Source of the DNA: Janthinobacterium sp. 17J80-10
GTDB taxonomy: Bacteria > Pseudomonadota > Gammaproteobacteria > Burkholderiales > Burkholderiaceae_D
Direction: 5' to 3'
Assembly (NCBI RefSeq): GCF_004114795.1
Contig: NZ_CP035311.1
Span: 3,906,001-3,970,000, forward strand
Length of the DNA: 64,000 nt
The translations under genes were made by a program, and so were the position numbers. Each line of letters opens with the position of its first letter. Positions within the stretch are counted from its first letter, which is position 1. Under the pieces are notes generated by a model. It was not told where the DNA came from, made no database searches, and saw nothing but the letters and a program-made list of their open reading frames with translations. Shown here piece by piece: positions 1 through 9,057 of the stretch.

Positions 1-2
1 AA

Positions 3-692
3 AATTTGATCCAGCGCCGCCTGGCTGGCGAACCGATAGCCTATCTAGTCGGCGAGCGCGAATTTTTCGGATTGTCGTTCATCGTCACGCCTGCCGTGCT
101 GATCCCGCGACCGGACACCGAATTGCTGGTGGAACTGGCGCTGGAACGCCTGCCGCATGCCGGTCGCCTCGTCGACCTGGGTACCGGCTCGGGCGCCATT
201 GCCGTGGCGATTGCACACCAGCGCCCGGACGCTCGCGTTACCGCCCTGGACGCCAGTGCCGAGGCCCTTGCAATCGCGCAGCAAAATGCCGGCCGCAATC
301 AGGCCAGCGTGACATTCCTGCAAAGCGACTGGTATGCCGGACTAGGCAACGAATGCTTCGATGTCGTTGCCTCCAACCCGCCCTATATCGAGAAGGGCGA
401 CCCGCACCTGGCGCAAGGCGACTTGCGCTTTGAGCCGGCCAATGCGCTGACCGACCATGCCGACGGCCTGTCGGACTTGCGCACGATCGTATCGGGCGCG
501 AGCCAACATCTGGCCGTGGGCGGCTGGCTGCTGATGGAACATGGCTACGACCAGGCGCAGGCCGTTCGGTCGATGCTGGCAGCGCAGGGATTCAACCAGG
601 TGCAAAGCTGGCGCGACCTGGCAGGCATCGAACGGGTCTCGGGCGGGACCGCGCCACGCGACCTTACGGCAAGTGTGCCTGCAAATCCCTGA
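3..692 (+). CDS. prmC: Peptide chain release factor N5-glutamine methyltransferase, 5' end missing
   Basis: PrmC (HemK) methylates the glutamine of the GGQ motif in release factors RF1 and RF2, using S-adenosylmethionine, in the cytoplasm. The reading frame is open to the window edge and shows about 228 residues, against about 280 for the family, so the N-terminal part of the helical substrate-binding domain lies outside. The TTG at 6 is probably not the real start. Counting from it, the SAM-binding motif DLGTGSG is at about 57-63 and the catalytic NPPY at 124-127, in ASNPPYIEKGD. The last 29 bases overlap the convergent patatin-like gene on the other strand. In many bacteria prmC follows prfA; whether that holds here cannot be seen. 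Identity is secure from the two motifs. Confidence 0.93.
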   Translation, partial: NLIQRRLAGEPIAYLVGEREFFGLSFIVTPAVLIPRPDTELLVELALERLPHAGRLVDLGTGSGAIAVAIAHQRPDARVTALDASAEALAIAQQNAGRNQASVTFLQSDWYAGLGNECFDVVASNPPYIEKGDPHLAQGDLRFEPANALTDHADGLSDLRTIVSGASQHLAVGGWLLMEHGYDQAQAVRSMLAAQGFNQVQSWRDLAGIERVSGGTAPRDLTASVPANP

Positions 693-1947
693 TCAGTTGC
701 TGCCCCACCTCGACGCCGCGCTCGAACAGCTGTGCGCGCCGGGCCGGGCTCTGGCCATCGTAGTGTGATAGCGCCGTCAATTCTTCGCTGAGAAATTCGA
801 TATACGCCGGCGAAGCTGCAATATTATTGCCATCTGCCGGGTCGAGGATCGTGACTTCCCTGCGCTTGCGCAGGCTCTCGGCCAGAGGTGCGCTGGGGGG
901 CACCTGCGCCATGCAGCGGGCGATCTGGTTATTGAGCTCAATGCTTTCGATTTCCTTTTGCAGCGGAATGCTGAAAATCGCATCGAGAAAGCGCTCGTTC
1001 AGTTCGGCATGGTTGTTCGGCTCTTCGCGCACATCCTTGCTGAAAAAACGCAGCAACAGGATATGCGTGGCATCCATGTCGATCAGCGGCACCAGCGGCG
1101 GATTGCAGCGCATGGCGCCTTCCATCCAGTGTTCAGTCTGGCCCTGCACCGTCACCGGCATGGGGGCGATATAGGGAGGACGCGCGCCGCTGGCGAAAAA
1201 ATAATCGGGTGTCATCCGCAATGCCTGGCGCCGCTCCCCCTTCCCCGTCAGGGCGCGCTGCTGTTCGGCGTTCGGCGCAGCGCCGGAATAGAGGTAGATT
1301 TCCTGGAAATCCCTGGCCCGCGTGGCGTTGGTAAATACCGTCGGCCCGGCTTGGCTGGCGCACAAGGCGGCAAGCCCGGCGGCCTTGCTCGCCGTGAAAA
1401 AGGGATTGAAGGCGAGCTGGCCGGGCAATCCGGAACCGAACATGCAAAAATTTTGCCAGGCAGCCGCCAGTTCGGCGGTCGCTGCCGCGCCGTTCGCCCG
1501 ATCCATGTACTTGAGGCTGGCGCTGGCGAAACGCTTGTGCGCCTCCGTCAGGCCGGCAAGATAGCCGCGCCATGCATCCTGGCGCACGGCAGGCGGGGCA
1601 ATGCGTTGCCGGGCCCAGGGTGGCAAATGCTTGTCGCCCTCGAGCACGGGCGCGCGCAGGGACTCGTTTGCTTTTTGATCCGCAAGATAAAGCCAGAGCG
1701 GCGTGAGCATTTCGACACACCCGGAGGCGGCGACAATCTCCAACGGCTTGCCGCTGCTTGCATGCTCGCCATGCAAGCCATGATTATGGGCGCGGAAAGC
1801 ATCCAGCAAGCCTGCGGCATAGTCGATGTGGCCGAACGACCCCTGGATGGCCAGCGCCACGCGGGGTGGGCGTGCCTCGGCCGCCTTTCCCTGAATAGCG
1901 CCGGATGCGTGGCGGACGTTGGCGGTTTCCCGGGGCTTGACGGCCAT
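664..1947 (-). CDS. Patatin-like phospholipase-fold protein with altered catalytic motifs
   Basis: A protein of 427 residues with the outline of a patatin-like acyl hydrolase. An oxyanion-hole-like loop, AIQGSFG, is at about 33-39, a nucleophile-elbow-like strand, IVAASGCVEM, at about 71-80 with Ser75, and a patatin dyad-like region, WMEGAMRCNPPL, at about 274-285. In active patatins these read GGGxxG, GxSxG and DG[GA]. Here both elbow glycines are changed and the dyad Asp is Glu276. It could be a catalytically weak or inactive patatin, or a divergent subfamily acting on an unknown lipid. No signal peptide is visible, so it is probably cytoplasmic. I chose the ATG at 1947 because AGGGAG lies 7 nt upstream; an ATG at 1965 would add six residues. 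The 3' end overlaps prmC by 29 bases. Confidence 0.7.
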   Translation of the reverse strand: MAVKPRETANVRHASGAIQGKAAEARPPRVALAIQGSFGHIDYAAGLLDAFRAHNHGLHGEHASSGKPLEIVAASGCVEMLTPLWLYLADQKANESLRAPVLEGDKHLPPWARQRIAPPAVRQDAWRGYLAGLTEAHKRFASASLKYMDRANGAAATAELAAAWQNFCMFGSGLPGQLAFNPFFTASKAAGLAALCASQAGPTVFTNATRARDFQEIYLYSGAAPNAEQQRALTGKGERRQALRMTPDYFFASGARPPYIAPMPVTVQGQTEHWMEGAMRCNPPLVPLIDMDATHILLLRFFSKDVREEPNNHAELNERFLDAIFSIPLQKEIESIELNNQIARCMAQVPPSAPLAESLRKRREVTILDPADGNNIAASPAYIEFLSEELTALSHYDGQSPARRAQLFERGVEVGQQLIRDLQAHLP

Positions 1948-2093
1948 GTGACGACTCCCTGTCATTTTGGATTTGTTTGTGCAGGATTATGCCATCACAA
2001 GCGGCTCTACTCCGAAACTGATGGCGTCGGCGTTCTTTATTCCCTAGAATTGACCACGCTCAATATAAATACTAAAGCAGGAGACCAAACAGC

Positions 2094-3119
2094 ATGGATT
2101 TTCTGGAACTGGACGACATTCTTGCCAATCTTGCCGGGAATATCGTGCGCAGCTACGATTTCGATGGTTATGCAATTGCGCTCTGGAATTCTGCTGACGG
2201 CATGCTGATTAACCAGTGCGCGCAATTGCCGCCCCGCCTGCAGGAAATCGAGCCGGCATTGCGCAATTTCCGTTTCCAGCCGAATGGCACGACCATCGGC
2301 GGGCTATGCTTTTCCGAAAACCGTGCGCACATCATTGATGCGCAGAGCGTGGCCAGCTATTCCGAGACGATCCAGGACTTGCACCGGCGCTGGCAATTCA
2401 GCACTTTTGCCGCCTGGCCAATACGCTTGCAGCGCGATGGTACTGAAACTGTGCTCGGCGTGTTCTCCGCTTTCCTGGACCGGGGCACGATTTCGCCGGA
2501 GGCCTCGGCCGTCATCGAACAAAAGCTGGCGACTGCCGCGCCGGCGATTGCCGCAGCACTGGAACATGAACAGGTGGAAGTGCTCGATACGGGCTTGCTG
2601 CAGCAGCACGAACTGTTGCGCGCCCTTTCTGCCAGCAATCTGGGCGAATCGGTGAGCGCAGCGGCTGACCCCGTTTGCAATTACCTGCTGCGGCGTACCG
2701 ATTTCGACATGGCCGCCGTTGTACTGCACGAGGATGATGCGCTGGCGCTGCGCCATGACGTTTTCAAGCCGGGCTACGCGCATTTGCAGGAAAGCTGGCA
2801 TCGGATGAGCGGGCTGCGCTTTACCCCGGATGTCGGCGATGGCCTGACGACAGTGGTATATGCGCAAAATAATCATTTCATGGTGGATGACGTGCAACAC
2901 ATGTCGCAAGCGCCCTTCTCCGCCAAAGACCGGGAAGTTCTGCAAACCCTGCAATCCGTGCGCAGCTACCTGCTGCTGCCAATCCGCGCAGCGGGAAAAC
3001 CGGTCGGCGTGCTGTGGCTGTTGTCTCTCGGGCAGCCGGTCGCCCTCGACAAAAATGCAATTGAAACCATGCAGCTGATTGCCGACTTTCTGGGAACCGC
3101 ACTGCGCAAGGTCGGGTGA
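2094..3119 (+). CDS. Tandem GAF-domain protein of unknown function
   Basis: The 341-residue product appears to consist of two GAF-type sensory domains and no output domain. The first spans about residues 10-155 (ending near FAAWPIRL and LGVFSAFLDRG), the second about 175-338 (with YLLLPIRAAGKPVGVLWLLS, the typical last strands of a GAF fold). GAF domains bind small ligands such as cyclic nucleotides, haem or bilins; no ligand-specific residue can be assigned here, and there is no bilin-type cysteine that I recognise. The start is supported by GGAG about 9 nt upstream in AGCAGGAGACC. It is transcribed away from the patatin-like gene and before tex, with about 180 bases to tex. It may act by protein-protein contact with an unlinked partner; that is inference. 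Confidence 0.65.
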   Translation: MDFLELDDILANLAGNIVRSYDFDGYAIALWNSADGMLINQCAQLPPRLQEIEPALRNFRFQPNGTTIGGLCFSENRAHIIDAQSVASYSETIQDLHRRWQFSTFAAWPIRLQRDGTETVLGVFSAFLDRGTISPEASAVIEQKLATAAPAIAAALEHEQVEVLDTGLLQQHELLRALSASNLGESVSAAADPVCNYLLRRTDFDMAAVVLHEDDALALRHDVFKPGYAHLQESWHRMSGLRFTPDVGDGLTTVVYAQNNHFMVDDVQHMSQAPFSAKDREVLQTLQSVRSYLLLPIRAAGKPVGVLWLLSLGQPVALDKNAIETMQLIADFLGTALRKVG

Positions 3120-3299
3120 AGGCGCATTCACTTGTTCCGGCTAATCTCGCTTGCCGGCCCCCTCAAAATTCCGCGGCTGCTTTTTACTTTCCACCTCGGC
3201 AACTTTTCATAGAAATCGTCGGTATCCTGGCTGTCAAGACTGGCGCAATTGCGCGGATTGCGTATCATGTCCGGCTTGTTTTCCTCATTTCGTCACGAC

Positions 3300-5642
3300 A
3301 TGCTGCCCTCGATTGAACAACGTTTAGCCCTCGAACTCGTCGCCAAGCCGGCCCAGGTTGCCGCCGCCGTCGCCCTGCTGGACGAAGGCGCCACCGTACC
3401 CTTCATCGCCCGCTACCGCAAGGAAGCCACAGGCGGCCTGGACGATATCCAGCTGCGCCTGCTGGAAGAGCGGCTGCGCTACCTGCGCGAACTGGAAGAC
3501 AGGCGCGCCGCCGTCATCGCCTCGATCGAAGAACAGGGCAAGATGACACCTGCCCTGCTGGACGCCATCACCCATGCCGAAGACAAGACCCGCCTGGAAG
3601 ACCTGTACCTGCCGTACAAGCAGAAGCGCCGCACCAAGGCGCAAATCGCCGCCGAAGCCGGCCTGACGGAACTGGCCGATGCCTTGCTAGCCGACCCGGC
3701 CAAAAATCCGGAGGAAGAAGCCGCCAGGTACCTCAAGCCGGCCTTCACTACACCCAATGGCGACAACCCCGGCGTGGCAGACGCCAAGGCGGCGCTGGAT
3801 GGCGCCCGGCAAATCCTGATGGAGCGTTTTGCCGAAGATGCGGCGCTGCTGCAAGCCTTGCGCGAATACCTGAACGAGCACGGCGTGGTCGAATCGAAAG
3901 TGGTCGACGGCAAGCAGGAAGCCGGCGAGAAATTTGCGGATTATTTCGACTATTCGGAAACCCTTGGCACGATCCCCTCGCACCGTGCGCTGGCGCTGTT
4001 CCGCGGTCGCCGCGAAGAAATCCTGAACGTGGCGCTGCGCCTGGATAGCGAAGAAGAAAAGCCCAAGTGGGATGCCCCGCACAACCCCTGCGAGGGACGC
4101 ATTGCCAAGCAGTTCGGCATCCGCAACGAAGGTCGCGCCGCCGACAAGTGGCTGGCCGATACGGTGCGCTGGGCCTGGCGCGTGAAAGTGTTCATGCACC
4201 TGGAAACCGAGTTGATGACGCGCCTGCGCGAGCAGGCGGAAACCGAGGCGATCAATGTCTTCGCGCGCAACCTGAAGGACCTGCTGCTGGCTGCCCCTGC
4301 AGGCCAGCGCGCCACGATGGGACTCGACCCTGGCTTGCGCACAGGCGTGAAAGTCGCCGTTGTTGACGCCACCGGCAAGGTGGTCGATACCGCGACCATC
4401 TATCCGCACCAGCCGCGCAATGACTGGCACGGTTCGCTGCACGCGCTGTCGCAGCTTGCGGAAAAGCACAAGGTGTCGCTGATCTCGATCGGCAACGGCA
4501 CCGCCTCGCGCGAGACCGACAAGCTGGCGCAGGACCTGATCAAGCTGCGCCCGGAACTGAAGCTCACCAAGATTGTCGTCTCCGAAGCGGGCGCATCGGT
4601 GTACTCGGCCTCGGAATTCGCTTCCCGGGAATTGCCGGACCTGGACGTGTCCATCCGCGGCGCGGTGTCGATTGCGCGCCGCCTGCAAGACCCGCTAGCC
4701 GAACTGGTGAAGATCGACCCGAAATCGATCGGCGTTGGCCAATACCAGCACGACGTCAGCCAGTCGCAACTGGCGCGCTCGCTCGACGCCGTGGTCGAGG
4801 ATTGCGTCAATGCCGTCGGTGTCGATGTGAATACCGCTTCGGCGCCGCTGCTGGCGCGGGTGTCGGGCCTGAGCAGCAGCGTGGCACAAAGCATCGTCAG
4901 CTACCGCGACATGAAAGGCATATTCGCCTCGCGCGCCGACTTGCGCAACGTGCCGCGCCTGGGCGACAAGACATTTGAGCAGGCAGCCGGCTTTTTGCGC
5001 GTCATGGGCGGCGACAATCCGCTGGACGCGTCAGCGGTGCACCCGGAATCCTATCCGCTGGTCGAAAAGATCCTTGCTGACATCAAGAAGGATGTGAAAA
5101 GCGTGATTGGCGAAGCCGGCTTGCTGAAATCGCTTCAGCCGGCCAAATATGCCGATGAAAAGTTCGGCGTGCCCACCATCACCGATATCCTCAAGGAGCT
5201 GGAAAAACCCGGCCGCGATCCGCGCCCGGAATTCACCACGGCGACCTTCAAGGAAGGCGTCGAGGAAATCCGCGACCTGCGTCCTGACATGATCCTCGAA
5301 GGCGTGGTGACCAACGTCGCCGCCTTTGGCGCCTTTGTCGATATCGGCGTGCACCAGGATGGCCTGGTGCACATCTCGGCGCTGTCCAATACCTTTGTGA
5401 AAGACCCGCACACGGTCGTCAAGGCTGGCCAGGTCGTCAAGGTAAAGGTGCTGGAAGTCGATGAAAAGCGCAAGCGTATTGCGCTGACCATGCGCCTGTC
5501 GGATGCGCCGCCGCAGCCGGGCGCAAACCCCGCCCAGCGCGGCGACCGCAATGACGCCAAGCGCCTGGCGCAGCATCAGAACGTGCGCGAAACCACGGGC
5601 AACAGCGCCATGGCGGCGGCTTTTGCCAAGCTGAAGTCGTAA
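3300..5642 (+). CDS. tex: Tex family S1 RNA-binding transcription accessory protein
   Basis: Tex is a cytoplasmic nucleic-acid-binding protein linked to transcription and, in pathogens, to toxin expression; its exact role is unsettled. From the ATG at 3300 the product has 780 residues, the usual length. The N-terminal helical part carries [10 protein letters not shown], a Tex hallmark, followed by a YqgF/RNase H-like domain ([10 protein letters not shown] at about 340), a helix-hairpin-helix region (about 495-565) and a C-terminal S1 domain (about 660-735, [17 protein letters not shown]). In-frame starts also exist at 3249 (TTG) and 3267 (ATG). I prefer 3300 because the protein then begins [13 protein letters not shown], close to the family N-terminus, but no good ribosome-binding site supports any of them. 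Confidence 0.93.
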   Translation: MLPSIEQRLALELVAKPAQVAAAVALLDEGATVPFIARYRKEATGGLDDIQLRLLEERLRYLRELEDRRAAVIASIEEQGKMTPALLDAITHAEDKTRLEDLYLPYKQKRRTKAQIAAEAGLTELADALLADPAKNPEEEAARYLKPAFTTPNGDNPGVADAKAALDGARQILMERFAEDAALLQALREYLNEHGVVESKVVDGKQEAGEKFADYFDYSETLGTIPSHRALALFRGRREEILNVALRLDSEEEKPKWDAPHNPCEGRIAKQFGIRNEGRAADKWLADTVRWAWRVKVFMHLETELMTRLREQAETEAINVFARNLKDLLLAAPAGQRATMGLDPGLRTGVKVAVVDATGKVVDTATIYPHQPRNDWHGSLHALSQLAEKHKVSLISIGNGTASRETDKLAQDLIKLRPELKLTKIVVSEAGASVYSASEFASRELPDLDVSIRGAVSIARRLQDPLAELVKIDPKSIGVGQYQHDVSQSQLARSLDAVVEDCVNAVGVDVNTASAPLLARVSGLSSSVAQSIVSYRDMKGIFASRADLRNVPRLGDKTFEQAAGFLRVMGGDNPLDASAVHPESYPLVEKILADIKKDVKSVIGEAGLLKSLQPAKYADEKFGVPTITDILKELEKPGRDPRPEFTTATFKEGVEEIRDLRPDMILEGVVTNVAAFGAFVDIGVHQDGLVHISALSNTFVKDPHTVVKAGQVVKVKVLEVDEKRKRIALTMRLSDAPPQPGANPAQRGDRNDAKRLAQHQNVRETTGNSAMAAAFAKLKS

Positions 5643-5667
5643 GTCTGCAGCGTGGCCCGGATACTTT

Positions 5668-5673
5668 TATAAT
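5668..5673 (+). promoter_or_regulatory. Candidate -10 element for grxD-ubiX
   Basis: A perfect TATAAT lies 27 bases before the grxD start, in the 58-base gap after tex. The hexamer 17 bases upstream is CTGCAG, a poor -35, so this is a candidate only. Confidence 0.35.
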
Positions 5674-5700
5674 GATGGAATCAATTTTAGCGAGGCAACT

Positions 5701-6012
5701 ATGAGCGACGTACAAACCTGGATCAAGGAAACCGTGACCCAGCACCCGGTGGTGCTGTTCATGAAAGGCACGGCGCAATTCCCGCAATGCGGCTTTTCCA
5801 GCCGCGCGGTGCAATTGCTGAAAACCGCCGGCGCCACCGACATCGTCACCATCAACGTGCTGGAAAACCCGGAAGTGCGCCAGGGCATCAAGGATTTCTC
5901 CAACTGGCCCACCATTCCGCAGCTCTACGTCAAGGGCGAATTCATCGGCGGCTCCGACATCATGAACGAGATGTTCGAGTCGGGGGAACTGCAGAGCCTG
6001 CTGAAGGACTGA
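5701..6012 (+). CDS. grxD: Monothiol glutaredoxin, Grx4 type
   Basis: The 103-residue protein is a class II (monothiol) glutaredoxin. These bind a [2Fe-2S] cluster between two monomers with glutathione, and work with BolA-type proteins in iron-sulphur delivery and iron sensing in the cytoplasm. The CGFS active site is at residues 30-33 and the conserved Lys22 is present in FMKGT. The cis-proline segment [19 protein letters not shown] is also intact. It has GAGG about 7 nt upstream of the ATG. The stop is followed one base later by the ubiX start, so the two are co-translated. A BolA-like gene, ibaG, lies 21 kb away in this window and could encode its partner. Confidence 0.95.
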   Translation: MSDVQTWIKETVTQHPVVLFMKGTAQFPQCGFSSRAVQLLKTAGATDIVTINVLENPEVRQGIKDFSNWPTIPQLYVKGEFIGGSDIMNEMFESGELQSLLKD

Positions 6013-6013
6013 G

Positions 6014-6619
6014 ATGTCCGGATCAGCCGGCGCAGTCAAACCGCGGCGGCTGATCGTCGCCATCACAGGCGCCACCGGCGCCGTGTATGGCGTGCGCCTG
6101 TTGCAGATCTTGCGCGACATGCCCGGCCTGGAAAGCCATTTGCTGATATCCGATGCGGGCGTGCTGAACATCCACCAGGAACTGGATCTGGGCCGCAAGG
6201 ATGTCGAGGCGCTGGCACATGTCGTGCATAACGTGCGCGACGTCGGCGCTGCGATCGCCAGCGGCTCGTTTGAGTCCGATGGCATGGTGGTGGCGCCCTG
6301 TTCCATGAAATCCCTGGCGGCGGTCGCCCATGGCCTGTCCGACAACCTCATCACGCGCGCGGCCGACGTGGTGCTCAAGGAACGCCGCCGACTGGTGCTG
6401 ATGGTGCGCGAAACGCCGTTCAACCTGGCGCACCTGCGCAACATGACCGCCGTGACCGAAATGGGCGGCATCGTCTTCCCGCCGCTGCCCGGGTTTTATC
6501 ACAAGCCGCAAAGCATCGAGGACATGGTGGATCACACCCTGGGACGCGTACTGGATTTGTTCGCCGTCGAGCATGCGCTGGCTCCGCGCTGGCAAGGCCT
6601 GCGTGCCAACGAAACTTGA
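6014..6619 (+). CDS. ubiX: Flavin prenyltransferase UbiX
   Basis: UbiX joins a dimethylallyl group to reduced FMN, making the prenylated FMN cofactor that the UbiD decarboxylase uses in ubiquinone synthesis. The 201-residue product has the family's N-terminal FMN-binding strand (IVAITGATGAVYGVRLLQ, about 13-30), the middle SDGMVVAPCSMKSLAAVAHG, and ETPFNLAHLRNM followed by FPPLPGFYHKP near the C-terminus. It begins one base after the grxD stop. UbiD is not in the window. The function is well supported by these signature segments. UbiX is a soluble cytoplasmic enzyme, normally a dodecamer. Confidence 0.95.
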   Translation: MSGSAGAVKPRRLIVAITGATGAVYGVRLLQILRDMPGLESHLLISDAGVLNIHQELDLGRKDVEALAHVVHNVRDVGAAIASGSFESDGMVVAPCSMKSLAAVAHGLSDNLITRAADVVLKERRRLVLMVRETPFNLAHLRNMTAVTEMGGIVFPPLPGFYHKPQSIEDMVDHTLGRVLDLFAVEHALAPRWQGLRANET

Positions 6620-6647
6620 ACCCGACGTTTTACCGAATATAAAGAAT

Positions 6648-7076
6648 ATGGCTGAGAAAAAAGAGAAACTAACCAGCGCCTGGCTGGCGCGCATTTGCGA
6701 CCGTCAGACGGCCTGGAGCATGACGCGCGAATGCGGCATCGCCATGCTGTTCTGGGCAGTGGTGCAGGCGGCGTTTTCCTTTAAGTACGGCCAATCCCTA
6801 CTGATTCACACCGTCATTCTCGCCGTGGGCGGCTTTTGCCTGTTGCGCTGGCAAAGCCGGGCGGCAGCGGTCGTGCTGTTGCTGTATGCATTGGCGGGTA
6901 CCGGCCTCACACTTGCCATCAATTCGGGGGCCAGGCTCGAAGGCAACAGCAATCTGGCACTGGCCCTGCTGATCTTCTGGACCGCCCTCAAGAGCGCCGA
7001 AGCCACGTTCCGCTTGCGCGGCCGCTTTGCTTTCCCTGCGCCTGCCGGGACGTCAGCCCCGACAAACGCAGCCTAG
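6648..7076 (+). CDS. Small integral membrane protein, unknown function
   Basis: I do not recognise this 142-residue protein. It starts MAEKKEKL, with a basic N-terminus, and then shows about four hydrophobic stretches: roughly 29-45 (IAMLFWAVVQAAFSF), 51-65 (LIHTVILAVGGFCLL), 73-90 (AVVLLLYALAGTGLTLAI) and 100-114. The short charged ends suggest an inner-membrane protein. An in-frame start at 6573 would overlap ubiX, but MAEKKEKL at 6648 is a more natural N-terminus. It lies 28 bases after ubiX and could be co-transcribed with grxD-ubiX. It converges with the YiaA/B-like gene, with five bases between the two stops. No function can be assigned from sequence alone. Confidence 0.6.
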   Translation: MAEKKEKLTSAWLARICDRQTAWSMTRECGIAMLFWAVVQAAFSFKYGQSLLIHTVILAVGGFCLLRWQSRAAAVVLLLYALAGTGLTLAINSGARLEGNSNLALALLIFWTALKSAEATFRLRGRFAFPAPAGTSAPTNAA

Positions 7077-7081
7077 CTGAC

Positions 7082-7513
7082 TCAAGCCTCCTCAAACCTG
7101 CGCACCGCTTCACCACCCTCCAGTGTCGATACGTCACGCACGTTCTTTTGCACGGCGACCGCGGCAAACAGGCTAAGCACGTAAGCCATGGCATAAAAGC
7201 CTTTTTCACTCGAGGCCATGGTGGCATTCCACAGTCCGACCGCCAGCAGGGTCAACGCGCAGACCACCGAAAACCAGGACAGGCCAAAGTAGATGCCGGT
7301 GACGTGCACGCCTTCCATCCTGTCGCGCACGGATTTTTGCAGCGACACGGCGGCATAAAGGCCGTACAGGATCAGCACCAGGTAATATCCCTTTTCATTC
7401 AGTTGCATCGTTGAATTCCAGATGCCCATCAGATACACGATGATGCCGATGAATAAGGCCAGCCAGGATGCTGCGATAAATGCCCCGCTGGGTTTGTAGG
7501 ATTGCTGTGCCAT
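7082..7513 (-). CDS. YiaA/YiaB family inner-membrane protein with internal duplication
   Basis: The 143-residue product has two copies of a two-helix module typical of the YiaA/YiaB family (about 12-66 and 72-130). The copies are easily aligned: GIWNSTMQLNEKGYYLVLI against GLWNATMASSEKGFYAMAY, and AAVSLQKSVRD against AAVAVQKNVRD. This gives four membrane segments with conserved Trp-Asn and Glu-Lys-Gly motifs at the module centre. The family's function is unknown. GGAGG lies about 6 nt before the ATG (AAGGAGGAAATCGC), a strong ribosome-binding site. It is upstream of nothing obvious: the phospholipase D-like gene on the same strand ends 47 bases before its start, so the two may be co-transcribed. 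Confidence 0.85.
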   Translation of the reverse strand: MAQQSYKPSGAFIAASWLALFIGIIVYLMGIWNSTMQLNEKGYYLVLILYGLYAAVSLQKSVRDRMEGVHVTGIYFGLSWFSVVCALTLLAVGLWNATMASSEKGFYAMAYVLSLFAAVAVQKNVRDVSTLEGGEAVRRFEEA

Positions 7514-7560
7514 GCGATTTCCTCCTTGCTTGTTATAAAAGATTTAGTGGTTTTACAGTG

Positions 7561-9057
7561 TTACAACAAAGGCTTGATCGGCAGGTTTTGCAAGAGGCGC
7601 ACCTTGCTGCGCTTGGCGAGCGGGACGTGGCTGTCGGGATCGTCGGTAGCGGCATTCCAGCTGTTACCCGGTGCCATGTCGACGTCAATGGCCGCCTCCA
7701 CCTTTTGCGCGACGGTCTCGTCATGAATGATGACGCCGGCTTCGGTATTGAGGTTTTGTGAACGGGGATCAAAGTTATAGGTGCCGATATAGACCCTGGC
7801 GCCATCCACGACCATGGTCTTGGCATGCAGGCCGAATACGAGTTTTTTGTTGCGGGTTGCCTCGAACCTGTTCATGAGCGATTGCTGTACCTCCGGATAG
7901 GGCTTGTATTCGAAGATTTCAAAACCCATTTTCAGGAGTTTCTTGCGCTGGTTGCGATAGCCGCTGAATGCCGGAATGTTATCGGTGGATGCCAGCGAGT
8001 TGGTATTGATGCGCACCTTGATGCCGCGTGCGAGTACGTCCTTGAACAGCGCCAGGGCTTCGCTGGACAGGACCAGATAGGGCGACTGGATGGTAATGCG
8101 GGATTGTGCGCCGGCCGCCATGTCTGCCAGGGCATTCGTACTGTAGCCGCCGCCGTGGAGCGAAAAGACATTGGCATTCTTGCCGGGCGTATCGCTGATG
8201 AAGTCGACCCTGGTCCAGACAATCTGGCGCACGATGTCGGCAAATGCATCCGGCGCATCGGCAATCGCCTGGCGCACTTCTGGCGTAAAATTTTCCGGCA
8301 ATTGCGCGTAAGCCCGCAATTCGCGGTACACCGCCTGCACTTCGCTGCTGTCCGCGCTGACATTTTTCTGCATCAGCCCCAGGCCGTTGTACAACTCTTC
8401 GACCGCGACACTGAGCGGACTTGCCCAGAAGCGCTCGAAGCTGGCCTGCATGTTCTTGACGGTCGCCCCGAGGAGCAAGACATCGCGGTCGCGGAAATTG
8501 AATGCGTGGTTGTAATCATAGTATTCGGCGGCCATGTTGCGCCCGCCGGTGACTGCGATCTTGCCATCGACGATGAAGGTCTTGTCATGCATGCGCTGGT
8601 TAATGCCGCGAAAATCACTGACGGCATTCAGGAGGCGCTGCGGCAGGGTGACACCGACAGAACTTTTCGGATTGTAGATGCGGATATCGATGTTCGGGTG
8701 ATGTGCCAGCGCCAGCAGCGACTTGTCCGGCGCCTTGATGAGCAAGTCGTCGACGATGACGCGCACCCGCACGCCGCGCTCCGCCGCGCGCAACAGGGCT
8801 TCCGCGGCAAGTATGCCGATGTTGTCGGTGCTCCAGATGAAGTACTGGACTTCGATGGACTCTTTGGCATGCTCCACCAGCCAGGCGCGGGTGATCAATG
8901 CCTCGGTGCCCGTATCGAGGACATGGACACCGCTTTTGCCTTCTTGCCGCGCGATCTCGCTGGCCACGAGCTGCATCGCCGTCGTGGCTTCGGCATGTAG
9001 CCAGCCCGGCACGAGTAGCGGCACGCACAGCAGTGCAGCGGCAATCAGTCGATTCAA
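7561..9057 (-). CDS. Phospholipase D family protein, exported
   Basis: The 498-residue protein has an N-terminal signal peptide (about 1-22, ending WLHA) and two HxKxxxxD motifs that mark the PLD superfamily: His157/Lys159/Asp164 in RMHDKTFIVDG and His411/Lys413/Asp418 in GLHAKTMVVDG, each followed by a typical GGRN or GTYNFDPRS segment. Such proteins hydrolyse or transfer phosphodiester head groups; cardiolipin synthases, phospholipases and some nucleases share the fold. Because it has a cleavable-looking signal rather than membrane anchors, I expect a periplasmic phospholipase or ClsC-like enzyme rather than ClsA. Both catalytic motifs are intact. It lies just downstream of the tRNA-Thr terminator on the same strand. 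Confidence 0.87.
   Translation of the reverse strand: MNRLIAAALLCVPLLVPGWLHAEATTAMQLVASEIARQEGKSGVHVLDTGTEALITRAWLVEHAKESIEVQYFIWSTDNIGILAAEALLRAAERGVRVRVIVDDLLIKAPDKSLLALAHHPNIDIRIYNPKSSVGVTLPQRLLNAVSDFRGINQRMHDKTFIVDGKIAVTGGRNMAAEYYDYNHAFNFRDRDVLLLGATVKNMQASFERFWASPLSVAVEELYNGLGLMQKNVSADSSEVQAVYRELRAYAQLPENFTPEVRQAIADAPDAFADIVRQIVWTRVDFISDTPGKNANVFSLHGGGYSTNALADMAAGAQSRITIQSPYLVLSSEALALFKDVLARGIKVRINTNSLASTDNIPAFSGYRNQRKKLLKMGFEIFEYKPYPEVQQSLMNRFEATRNKKLVFGLHAKTMVVDGARVYIGTYNFDPRSQNLNTEAGVIIHDETVAQKVEAAIDVDMAPGNSWNAATDDPDSHVPLAKRSKVRLLQNLPIKPLL

Noticed and set aside
958-2208. A 416-residue open frame on the plus strand opposite the patatin-like gene
   Set aside because: It is the antisense shadow of the patatin-like gene, full of Arg, Gly and Pro, with no recognisable domain; the minus strand has the better start and motif order.
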